Shown here in pieces: positions 1 to 7,190 of a stretch of 9,597 nt of DNA. Origin of the DNA: Chloroflexota bacterium (lineage in GTDB: Bacteria > Chloroflexota > Chloroflexia > JAMDCE01); the NCBI GenBank assembly GCA_023489135.1, contig JAMDCE010000067.1:1-9597 (forward strand), written 5' to 3'. Made by a program: the position numbers and the translations under genes. The notes under the pieces are model-generated. The model had not been told where the DNA came from. It searched no databases and was given only the letters and a program-made list of their open reading frames with translations. Numbering within the stretch: position 1 is the stretch's first letter; each line of letters begins with the position of its first letter.

Positions 1-2583
1 GTGGCCGACAAGTTCGGTTTTCAGGGCGACATCTGAGTCGATGTACTGACGAATATCAGCAACCTTCTTCGCAATTTCCGCCGACAAACGGTGAATCTCA
101 TCCAGTTGCTTTTCATCAGCAGGCAACGGGTGGCTACAATAGGCATAGGCAGTCCTGATGTCTGTTTCGTAGGAGAGGAAACCATTGACGTTGCAGTAGT
201 CTTTGAGACGGTTTGCGAGATCGTCTAACTCCGTCTCGGAGACTGCTTCGGCGTCAAAGGCTTGGTAGCCAAACGCTTCCTTCAATCCATACAGAACAAG
301 TTGGATGTCATCTCCGCTGGCTATGTCTCTAGCAAACAGCTTGGCTACCTGCTGTAACTCCTTTTCGTATGGATTGTTCACTTTAATGGTCTCAAACAGA
401 CTGGAGGCTTTTGCCAGCACCCTGGATGATTCCTCTCGCTCTTTCTCGAACAGCTGGCGCAGCCGCGTCCTACAAGCGGTTGTTGTCGCGTCATCGTGGG
501 TCGAAGGAATCCGCTCATCGAGTAGCTTCTCCGCATATGGCCGCAGCACTTCCCAGTTCTCGGGCTTAGCCAGCTTTTGCACTTCAGTCAAGGCATCGAG
601 TACCTTGGTGGAAAAGTCGACGCCAGCGATATTCGAATAGTCCATGACAGTGAACGGCAATCCTGATTTTGGGCCTACTGTGACTCGAATCTTTCCTTGC
701 TGTGCCAGACACAGCAGGCAAATCTGGACCATCCTTCGAGTCAGCCCGTAATCCTTTGGTCCGCCCATTCCCATAAAGTTCTTGTATAGCGTCTCGACTT
801 TCATTGAGGCGGAATCGGAGTCCAGTTTGTCATCGATGAAGCTCCACATATCGCCAACATAACGATTGTCCGAAACGTCGAGTTCCCGTTCAGAACTTTT
901 CTTCATTATTTTTAAGGCGAAACCGAAGTTCTGCGCGGCGCTGATATTCTGGTCGGGCTTAGCTCCCTTCGGGATGCGCCCAGTCTTAACGATTCCATTG
1001 ATCACCTTAACCCCTTCCTCTTTTTTGAAGAGGAAGGGGTGATCAAACTTAATATCGCGCGACTCGTAGGCAGCACTGAGGGCGCGGCTTACCACTGGAG
1101 TCAGGATCGCAGAAAGCTCCCCGGCGACGTGGAACTCCATCTGAGAGTTGTTCAGTGCATCAATTCTTCCTCGCGCGTAGCAGTTATCCACGATCTTGGC
1201 GATCTTGCCCAGGCCCGTTCGCAAAGCTTCGGCAACCCAACTGATTACCGTTGCCGCATCTTCGGAATCCTTACCTTGCCAAGTGCGGATCAGCTTGCGA
1301 TATGCAGCAAAATCGATCAAGCGGTCACGCTCGTCGGAGGTAAGTTCTGCCGGCGTCCAAATTATGATCCGAGGATCTTTACGTTGGGCCAAGAGCTTGG
1401 CGATTACATCCGCAGGTACAGACCTATCGCTCACGAAAGCGGCGAAATCTTGATCGGTCTGATCGGTGTCGATCGGAGGCAAAGGCAGATTATCGGTCGA
1501 ATGGCTTGCCAGATTACGCATCTCGACGCGTCCCTGGACCTGGCGCCCTTGCCAGGTAATATCGATAATCTGCGCGGCGCCGCCCGACTTTGACTTGTCC
1601 TTCCATTGAGCAGTGAAGGGGGCAATGTCACGGAAGATAGACTTGACGCCACTCGAGAGATCTATGGTCATCTGGCGGGTCCGAATCGGCCACTCGTCAA
1701 GCGCCAACAAATGTTCCCAGGCTTGCTGCTGCATAAGCGTGTTCGCCTCGGCCTCATCACGGGCTTTTTCGAACTCGTCAGAAGGATTGATCCCTTGAAT
1801 CACCGGCTCGAACCGGTAGAGCGGTCGCTTATCGTCGTCGAAGCTTTGCACGATCTGAGGAAGCTCTTTCCTCAGGTTTTCGGCAATACTTTCGTAATGT
1901 TGGATGTTCTCGTCTGGGTTCTCGGCATCGTCTCGCCCAATCAACACGGAATTGGCGATGTCCTCCGGCGTGATCCCTTTCTGGCGAGTCCTGGCGATGT
2001 GATATAGGAAGAGCGTCTGAACTGTCTTGACCGCCTTATCGCGGTGGACCTTCAAAGGCCCTTTCGTGATTGCCTCGATCTGGCGTTTGCACGCCTCATA
2101 AGCCTTGTAATCAGCCTCGCGGCTGGCCTGGATAGCAGCTATCCCAGAATGAACTCCGCTTGGATCCTCCTCATATTGCACCGCTTCGTCGAACAGTTCC
2201 CATAGGCGGATAACCTCGCGTCCCCTGTTCTTGACCTGGTGTTTCAATGTTTGATGCATAAAGTGGATGGCCGATCTAGCGGTAGTGAGTTCATAGGTGA
2301 TGGCTCTGACCACCTCCAGCGCCGGTCGATGAAACGGAAAGAAATGATCGAATTCCTGCTCTCCAATGCTATTAGGCCAGGTGAACCCATGCTTGTAGTA
2401 GAGATAGTAGTTGCTAATGGCGCTCGGGTCCTTGATCTCGCGCACGCGGGACAGCACAATGTCGTAGTAGCCCTTGTCTTCCTCCAGCAGCTTGACCAGT
2501 TTCAGGCGATCGTCAGCGATGATATTCTTGACGCCCATCTTGCTCTCGATAGCCTGCTGGGCCGAACAGACTGTCCAAATAGG
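1..2583 (-). CDS. BrxC/PglY-like BREX ATPase, C-terminal part (out of frame with its N-terminus; cut by window edge)
   Basis: I translated this frame triplet by triplet: it has no stop from 2583 to position 1 (861 codons), and it runs off the left edge. It is the direct continuation of the ATPase encoded at 2502-3599, but in the other reading frame. It starts right after the N-terminal part with a strand-like 'PIWTVCSAQQAIESK' and continues with 'DDRLKLVKLLEEDKGYYD' and 'FFPFHRPALEVV', the pattern that follows Walker B in BrxC/PglY-type (DUF6079-like) proteins. A later stretch, 'GLTRRMVQICLLCLAQQGK', looks like a winged helix. The joined protein would exceed 1,200 residues, close to the usual size of BrxC/PglY, so little is probably missing at the left. 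In BREX systems this ATPase is part of the core complex that modifies host DNA and blocks phage replication. The first in-frame ATG is at 2538 and has no evident ribosome-binding site, so independent translation is unlikely. A perfect hairpin lies inside it at 1010-1040. Confidence 0.8.
1010..1040. repeat. 13-bp perfect inverted repeat inside the BrxC/PglY-like gene
   Basis: ACCCCTTCCTCTT (1010-1022) and AAGAGGAAGGGGT (1028-1040) are perfectly complementary around a 5-base loop. In addition GATCACC (1000-1006) pairs with GGTGATC (1038-1044), giving an alternative stem. It encodes part of 'HPFLFKKEEGVKV' in the minus-strand protein. Such a strong hairpin inside a coding region is unusual. It is not followed by a T-run as a terminator would be. 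Confidence 0.85.
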
Positions 2584-3599
2584 GAGGTGTGAATCTTGGC
2601 CAACCGGTTAGAGAGGACCACCAAAGTTATCTCGTCATCTTGCCGCTGGTTTTCATCTCGGTCCTTCATAAACAGCGATATCTCGTCCAGCACGAGCAAA
2701 ACGCCGCTGTAGCCCTCGGCCAAAATCGTCTCAATTAAGTGTTTGAGAATATCCTCGGTTTCGGCGGCGATATGAGGTCTTACTTTGAGGTACTCAGTAT
2801 AGAAGCGCCAGAGTTTGTCGCCACAGCTGCGCTTGTACTCGGGCGACTTGTTCTCCTGGATGTTCTGGATGAAATCGTGGATTTCCTCGAACTCATCTTC
2901 TTCAAAGAAGTTTGGATCGCGTAAGAACTTCTTCAGATCGGCCCTATAGCGACCCAGATCCTCGTTCAGGAAACGATCAGCGAGGAGTTCGGTTGGATAC
3001 AGCGACAAATTCTTTCCAAGTTCAGCCTCTAGCTGTTCCTTAGCCGCGTCAAGGATATACTCGGTTAGCGAGCGTCCATTGTCGTCGATACCTACTGTGC
3101 CGCCACCAACGCCCACCAAGGTTTTGACGATGACAAAGATGCCACGTCCCTGAGTGCTTTTCGCCTTAACTCCCTCTTCCCAAAACTGATACAACGATTC
3201 CCGTTTGCCTCGGCCTGCTTTGTCCTCCTTTTCGCGCACAAGATCCCAAGCCTCTTCTTTGCCCAAACCAAGCGCAGAGAGAAAGCAAAGCAGGTGTGAT
3301 TTGCCTGAGCCAAACTCTGCCTGGATCCAGTATCCCTGACCAACGGGGTTATCCTTTCGCTCTGGCTTGTATGGCGCAGCGATCCTGCGAAGTATGTCGT
3401 TGAGGAACGGTCGTACTGGATCGATCTGAAACTCCTGAATCGTTTGGATTTCCGGCTGGCGTTTCTTACGGGCCTCGTAAGAATTCGAGTCAGCCCAGAC
3501 GTGCTTCTCCAACGAATAGACGGAGATAATGCGGTCCGGAACCGTACAGATCTCGTCGAGGCTCCTACGAATGGCGAAAAGGTCTTCTATTTTGGACAT
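2502..3599 (-). CDS. BrxC/PglY-like BREX ATPase, N-terminal part ending in a frameshift
   Basis: The ATG at 3599 is preceded by a GAGGTGA ribosome-binding site at 3606-3612, six bases away. Residues 94-101 (AEFGSGKS) form a Walker A motif, and residues 299-306 (GVLLVLDE) form Walker B followed by ISLF. Between them is a long charged helical insert (about 180-290). This layout fits the BrxC/PglY family of large P-loop ATPases of BREX/Pgl defence, which act with the BREX methyltransferase and PglZ. Family-like sequence stops near residue 339. After that, about 26 residues of unrelated Arg/Ser-rich sequence lead to a TGA at 2502, while the expected sequence resumes in another frame at 2583. One base missing from the C-run (minus strand; 2582-2584 on plus) would explain this. 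Either the gene is inactivated, or the base is a sequencing or assembly error. The gene lies 40 bp after the BrxB-like gene, in the same operon. BrxC versus PglY cannot be settled here. Confidence 0.85.
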   Translation of the reverse strand: MSKIEDLFAIRRSLDEICTVPDRIISVYSLEKHVWADSNSYEARKKRQPEIQTIQEFQIDPVRPFLNDILRRIAAPYKPERKDNPVGQGYWIQAEFGSGKSHLLCFLSALGLGKEEAWDLVREKEDKAGRGKRESLYQFWEEGVKAKSTQGRGIFVIVKTLVGVGGGTVGIDDNGRSLTEYILDAAKEQLEAELGKNLSLYPTELLADRFLNEDLGRYRADLKKFLRDPNFFEEDEFEEIHDFIQNIQENKSPEYKRSCGDKLWRFYTEYLKVRPHIAAETEDILKHLIETILAEGYSGVLLVLDEISLFMKDRDENQRQDDEITLVVLSNRLAKIHTSLFGQSVRPSRLSRARWASRISSLTIA

Positions 3600-3605
3600 T
3601 GGCGA

Positions 3606-3612
3606 TCACCTC
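3606..3612 (-). promoter_or_regulatory. Ribosome-binding site of the BrxC/PglY-like gene
   Basis: On the minus strand this reads GAGGTGA, six bases before the ATG at 3599. It fixes the start of the ATPase gene. It lies in the 40-bp gap after the stop codon of the preceding gene. Confidence 0.7.
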
Positions 3613-3639
3613 GTCAAAGTTGTCAGGAATCTCTTGAGG

Positions 3640-4164
3640 TTAAGCCGTGAGTTCCCAAAGGTGGTTTTCGGCAATCAGGTTCGATGGAATCGTATAGCTG
3701 CCATCGACCGCGTCCGGGAACATCACTATCCGACCGTACTCCCTCTTTCCAGGGAGAAGCAGCACAACCTGATAGTTATCTGCAGCCAACGTGCGAAGTG
3801 TATTCAGTTCCACACGGTAGGCGAAGAGCATTTCCAAGTTCGACAGAACCACCAACCCTTGCTCGGCAAGTTTCGAGCGAAGGAACAGATCAAAAGCGCG
3901 CCCAACGTGTGCAGCGGTGGGCGATGGCATCTTGGCTTCGTTCTTCGCCAAAGTGTGGAACTCGTCGTCAGGAATATCTTCCAGAATGCCCTTATTAACA
4001 GACAAAGGCTCGGGAAAGTACTGGCCAGTTGGCGTTTTAGCTTGACGCAGCTTTACCGCGAACGCATCCAAGGCTTTGTAGGTACCCAAAACGCCGTACA
4101 AATGACGACCGACCTGTACTGCCAATTTACTCTTGAGATTTTCGATAATCTCGGTATCCGTCAC
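3640..4164 (-). CDS. BrxB-like small BREX protein
   Basis: A 174-residue protein starting with GTG at 4164. The GTG overlaps the TGA of the upstream gene (GTGA, 4161-4164), and a GGAGG lies six bases upstream, so the two genes are probably translationally coupled. The C-terminal half has a hydrophobic strand 'GLVVLSNLEMLFAY' (103-116), then 'YQVVLLLPGK' (131-140), 'GRIVMFP' and the ending 'ENHLWEL'. This strand order and the PG near the end recall the C-terminus of BrxB (DUF1788), which ends with a strand, PG, and a short aromatic tail. The N-terminal half is helical. I see no Walker A loop, so it is not an active P-loop NTPase; BrxF-like is the other possibility. Its place between a BrxA-like and a BrxC-like gene matches the brxA-brxB-brxC order of BREX operons. 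The biochemical role of BrxB is not well defined. The assignment rests mainly on order and the C-terminal pattern. Confidence 0.6.
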   Translation of the reverse strand: MTDTEIIENLKSKLAVQVGRHLYGVLGTYKALDAFAVKLRQAKTPTGQYFPEPLSVNKGILEDIPDDEFHTLAKNEAKMPSPTAAHVGRAFDLFLRSKLAEQGLVVLSNLEMLFAYRVELNTLRTLAADNYQVVLLLPGKREYGRIVMFPDAVDGSYTIPSNLIAENHLWELTA

Positions 4165-5381
4165 GTCTGACCTCCGCCACTCGTGAGCTGTTCAACAACC
4201 TGATCCAGATTGTACCTGGTGCTGAATTGACGAAAACTGTCAATCTCCGACACTTTGGAGATGATGCCCTGGTTGCGCAATTCGTAGAGGGACGGAAGAA
4301 TGCGATCGGGATTCCAGAGCATGGCACGCACTGCTTCGTTGTTCTCCAGCTTATCAATGTCGTACATTCCTGGCTCCGGGAACTCGCTGTGGAGTACAAA
4401 GGCGAAAGACGGAATCAGTATGTCACGATACCTGAAAGCGACGAACTGCTTTTCGGGTCTCACCAAACCGCCAGCAGCCAAGGCTTCTACTATTGCCTTA
4501 CCGTACTCAATTATGCTCTTTCCTGTTTGGAAGTGGCGAACAAGATAGTCGCGCAGGTAATTACGTTCCAGACGACCATAGCCGATAGCAGGAAGAAGCA
4601 GCTCATCAGTGATCTGATACATTACAGGCTCGGCTTTGCAGAAACGATAGTAACAAACATCTTGCAGCTCCTGGCGACCGTCAAACCTCCTGGCGAACTC
4701 TCTCAGCGTGTTATCGGCGTAACCATCCGGGAACATACGGCGGACTATATAATCGGCGTTCCTCTTTCTTGTCTGCTCAGCGCTGAAGTGAAGGTTGCTT
4801 CTGATGAAGGGACGGATTTCATCAAGAGACTCTGCGTCCGGCAATGTGGGGAGCAGTTCAATCGCCTCTTTCAAAATAGCCTTGCCGAATAATCCCGTGC
4901 CGCGGCGAGGGCGCACTCGCTTAGGCTCGAATCGCGTAGTCGCTGGGTCTGGTACATCCTCTCCGACCACGGGAAAATCTTCCATTTCGCCAGGGATCTC
5001 GCTTTCTTTCACTTCTTCTTGAACCAGCTCAAAAAGCGTTGATTGCATTGTCTTTGGTTCCAATCTAGTTAGGGTTATATCCTTTTCATCTTCAGACGAG
5101 ACTCTATGAGTGCGAATCCAGTCGACGAGCTTCAATAGCACCGCGGAGTGTTCGCCCAAGCCATTCACTGCAGCAAGCGCTTTCACGTCGGCCTTCAGGA
5201 CGCAGGAAAGGCTGCCAAAACCAGCCATTAAGCTCTTCACCAATGGCTGCAAGTCTTTTTGAGGGATAGCGTAGGACAGGAGAAGTTCCAGGAGCGCTTC
5301 ATCAGTCAACGCGCTTTCGACACCTGCCAGGAAACGCTCCTTGATTCTCTTTCGATGGCCTGCCTTACTGTCATTCTGCAT
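4161..5381 (-). CDS. UPF0758/RadC-N helix-hairpin-helix domain fused to a BrxA-like domain
   Basis: A 406-residue protein and the first gene of the BREX-like operon. Residues 8-90 match the N-terminal UPF0758 domain of RadC proteins: 'GHRKRIKERFL', 'LLELLLSYAIPQKD', 'FGSL', and the helix-hairpin-helix 'NGLGEHSAVLLKLV' (73-86), a fold that usually binds DNA. The catalytic metal-binding (HxHxSxxD) JAB domain of RadC is absent. An acidic linker (about 95-150) and a basic patch (KRVRPRR, 154-160) lead to an all-helical domain (163-400). There, 'ILKEAIELL', 'IRPFIRSNLHFSAEQTRKRNADYIVRRMF' (in parts) and 'LRDYLVRHF' follow the helical pattern of BrxA (DUF1819), a small DNA-binding BREX protein. I chose the ATG at 5381; a TTG five codons upstream (5396) is also in frame, and neither has a strong ribosome-binding site. 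The RadC-N call is firm; the BrxA call is inferred from pattern and gene order. I expect a DNA-binding subunit of the BREX complex. Confidence 0.75.
   Translation of the reverse strand: MQNDSKAGHRKRIKERFLAGVESALTDEALLELLLSYAIPQKDLQPLVKSLMAGFGSLSCVLKADVKALAAVNGLGEHSAVLLKLVDWIRTHRVSSEDEKDITLTRLEPKTMQSTLFELVQEEVKESEIPGEMEDFPVVGEDVPDPATTRFEPKRVRPRRGTGLFGKAILKEAIELLPTLPDAESLDEIRPFIRSNLHFSAEQTRKRNADYIVRRMFPDGYADNTLREFARRFDGRQELQDVCYYRFCKAEPVMYQITDELLLPAIGYGRLERNYLRDYLVRHFQTGKSIIEYGKAIVEALAAGGLVRPEKQFVAFRYRDILIPSFAFVLHSEFPEPGMYDIDKLENNEAVRAMLWNPDRILPSLYELRNQGIISKVSEIDSFRQFSTRYNLDQVVEQLTSGGGQT
4171..4175 (-). promoter_or_regulatory. Ribosome-binding site of the BrxB-like gene
   Basis: GGAGG on the minus strand, six bases before the GTG at 4164 and inside the last codons of the upstream gene. 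It supports the GTG start and coupling through the GTGA overlap. Confidence 0.7.
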
Positions 5382-5416
5382 ATCTGCACCAAGCAAAACT
5401 GTCGATCGTATCTGCG

Positions 5417-5431
5417 TCCCAATTGTTGGGA
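5417..5431. promoter_or_regulatory. Perfect inverted repeat upstream of the BREX-like operon (candidate operator)
   Basis: TCCCAA-TTG-TTGGGA is a perfect 6+6 bp inverted repeat centred about 43 bp upstream of the ATG at 5381. This is where a repressor or activator of the leftward operon could bind. No convincing -10/-35 pair is visible beside it, and no regulator gene lies in the window. BREX loci are often controlled by a BrxR-type regulator, but linking this site to such a protein is inference. Confidence 0.3.
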
Positions 5432-5652
5432 TGAAATACGGGCGGTTCCAATGGCCTTGCGCGGGAAGGTTAAGATATGCCCTGCTCGGAGGACTTTCGC
5501 CTCCCTCCGCTTAGTACCGAAAGGGCCTCCCAATCTCAATTTCGGGCAGTCTATGCCGCCATAATCCTGCTTGTTCAATGGAATCGCAGGAATCGTAGGG
5601 GAATCTCACACGAAAAGGTTTGCCGTACCTGTGTGATACGGGCCCAGCCATA

Positions 5653-5668
5653 GGCCAGCCTGCTGGCC
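5653..5668. repeat. Hairpin GGCCAGC/GCTGGCC
   Basis: A perfect 7-bp inverted repeat with a 2-base centre (effectively a 6-bp stem with a 4-base loop). It is flanked by GTGTGA (5631-5636) and TCACAC (5671-5676), which are also complementary, so a larger stem is possible. A further TCACAC lies at 5606-5611. No T-run follows on either side, so it is not a standard intrinsic terminator. Confidence 0.4.
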
Positions 5669-5709
5669 ACTCACACTATACATTTGCGCCACTCGGAAGT
5701 CAATGCCAG

Positions 5710-5746
5710 GCTCCTTTCGGAGCTTGCTGATTCTGGAATTAGCAAG
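5710..5746. repeat. Two adjacent hairpins
   Basis: The first is GCTCC-TTTC-GGAGC (5710-5723). The second, 5723-5746, has a 10-bp stem with one G-T wobble (CTTGCTGATT against AATTAGCAAG) and a CTGG loop. They abut, sharing base 5723. There is no T-run downstream. They could belong to a structured transcript or a small remnant element; the function is unknown. Confidence 0.4.
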
Positions 5747-5950
5747 AAACTAGAGACTAATCACGGCAACGGAATCTCTATGGCTGTTAACCGAAGCTAA
5801 ATCGCCATCGACAATGGTCGATAATAGTATTGGGATGCAAGTGCATCTTTCAGCATCACGTTGTTTACAAATGATCCGATAAGAAGCGCGATGTGGAAAG
5901 AACGCTCATTTTGCAAGGATCGTAGCGATCCGAGAAGAGGAACTTAGGAA

Positions 5951-6151
5951 ATGCCGCAGAGCACGGAGCACACGACTACATTTCATTCGCAAGCCACGCC
6001 TACGTTCGTTCCTGTCCAGCCTCAAGTGAACCATAAAGGGGACCGCTTGTCTCCGTCCAAGAAGTCATTCTTTAAAATAGAGGCAAGAGTTCTGCCCTCG
6101 GCGGCGATTCGATGGAGAAATGCGCAGGACAACATTTCTTACTTGCTCTGA
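5951..6151 (+). CDS. Possible small hypothetical protein (66 aa)
   Basis: An ATG-started frame of 66 residues, Thr/Pro/Gln-rich at the start (MPQSTEHTTTFHSQATPTF). AGAGG lies about ten bases upstream and AGGA very close to the ATG, and a hairpin (5917-5931) lies just before that. There is no recognisable domain, signal peptide or membrane segment. It stands alone between decayed regions, so chance is a fair explanation. Confidence 0.2.
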   Translation: MPQSTEHTTTFHSQATPTFVPVQPQVNHKGDRLSPSKKSFFKIEARVLPSAAIRWRNAQDNISYLL

Positions 6152-6570
6152 TGCACCTTTTGCGGACGGATCATCATTAGCAATCGCCAGACGCGCAACA
6201 AGCAAACAGCGATATTTGAGTGCGGGGGAGAACTGATCGGCACGTACGGCCACAAGTCGACTTGTTCAAACATACCACGAGTTGCGCTGCTTGATCTATA
6301 AGAAAACTCTCTCATCCTCAACACTGATGGGAGACTCAATGGCACAGGTAGCTGGGTTATCTATCGATCGAACAGGTCCAGACTACGTCGATACAGCCTA
6401 CTTCGTCCCAATCACGGCGACAGAGTCTATGTCAATTCGTGGGGAAATTCGGCTTATATGTCAAACACCGGCTCTTGCACTAAGTGCGGGCGATACGAGT
6501 GCTGTCATTAGGAAGTCGTAGCCACAATCAACAACTGGGATCCTTTTGTGCCACGTAGCGCGACGCTCAA

Positions 6571-7172
6571 TCATTTCTTCGTTAGGATGCCGCTCGCGCT
6601 GTACACCGACTTAAATTTCGTCAAACCTGTGCTCGTCATCATCACTTTCCATTCCTCAAGTGTATATGGAACTGTGTCCAGTCGCTTCGCGACTTCTGCT
6701 TTTTCGTCGTGGGCTATCTCCTTTAGCCGTGTGGATTCGTGAATGACCGCGTAACCCCCTGGCTTTTCCACCCTGGCCATCTCATCTACGCATTTCTGTG
6801 GATTCGCGGTCAGGCCCCACGGCGCACCCATTTACCACCGCGTCGAACAACTGGTCTCCAAAGGGAAGTGTGAGCGAATCAGCCACCCTGAACTCGGTGA
6901 AATCATTCACGCCTTCACGTTTCGCTCTGGTTACCGAGGACTTGATCACGTCGGGGTTCAGGTCTATCCCGATTACTCTGGCCCCGAAGTTCTTTGCATA
7001 ATATGATGACAATATCCGTCGGCCATAAGCGATGTCGAGCACGTTCTTGCCGTTTATCTCCACGATATCGCCTATCCTTCTCGTGATATCTGGGCCACCA
7101 GGATGCAGAAGCTATATTGTCAACGGGCATGCGTGCCCACTTTCGGTTAATCTGCCTATAGAACTGTCTCAA
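6571..7172 (-). pseudogene. Broken class I SAM-dependent methyltransferase
   Basis: Pieces of one methyltransferase lie in three frames. Upstream (about 7172-7113) is 'NRKWARMPVDNIA'. Next (about 7111-6815) comes 'LLHPGGPDITRRIG', then motif I 'VLDIAYGRR', then 'GARVIGIDLNPD' with the acidic SAM-binding residue, then 'RVADSLTLPFGDQLFDAVVN'. Finally (about 6813-6571) comes 'LTANPQKCVDEMARVEKPGGYAVIHEST' (in parts), ending 'GILTKK'. This is the normal order for the Methyltransf_11/UbiE-like family. Two frame changes are needed: near 7110-7115, and at the C-run 6815-6818. The glycine-rich loop, normally D-I-G/A-C-G-x-G, reads D-I-A-Y-G-R-R, so SAM binding is probably lost as well. Several independent lesions make true decay more likely than sequencing error. 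The substrate is unknown. It is not the BREX methyltransferase PglX, which is far larger and carries an NPPY motif. Confidence 0.75.
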
Positions 7173-7187
7173 CAGAACTGTCTCAAC
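7160..7187. repeat. Perfect 14-bp tandem duplication
   Basis: AGAACTGTCTCAAC occurs twice back to back (7160-7173 and 7174-7187) with no mismatch. It lies at the 5' end of the methyltransferase remnant and just before the rightward coding block. Replication slippage or a rearrangement scar could produce it. The lack of mismatches suggests it is recent. Confidence 0.9.
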
Positions 7188-7190
7188 TAC

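Larger units (their letters stand above)
5382..6570. other. Gene-poor intergenic stretch with several small hairpins
   Basis: About 1.2 kb between the operon start and the broken methyltransferase. Reading frames here are short, overlap on both strands and match nothing I recognise. I see no tRNA or rRNA. It contains several short inverted repeats: 5488-5504 (GGAGG/CCTCC), 5653-5668, 5710-5746, 5807-5822 (ATCGAC/GTCGAT) and 5917-5931 (GGATCG/CGATCC). The promoter for the leftward operon should lie near its left end. The rest looks like decayed or non-coding DNA. Confidence 0.5.

Noticed and set aside
1039..1593. 184-residue plus-strand frame
   Set aside because: It lies wholly antisense to the continuous minus-strand BrxC/PglY-like frame and has no recognisable domain or ribosome-binding site.
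2570..2600. Programmed -1 ribosomal frameshift in the ATPase gene
   Set aside because: The sequence around the shift is not a canonical slippery heptamer. A lost base in the C-run is simpler, although programmed shifting is not fully excluded.
3529..4170. 213-residue plus-strand frame
   Set aside because: Antisense to the start of the ATPase gene and the BrxB-like gene, both of which have good starts and family-like sequence.
4227..4892. 221-residue plus-strand frame
   Set aside because: Antisense shadow of the RadC-N/BrxA-like gene.
5306..5578. 90-residue minus-strand frame overlapping the operon start
   Set aside because: It overlaps the RadC-N coding start in another frame and has no recognisable domain.
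6571..7172. Methyltransferase remnant as the BREX methyltransferase PglX
   Set aside because: It is a small UbiE-like enzyme, lacks NPPY, lies upstream of the operon rather than within it, and is broken.
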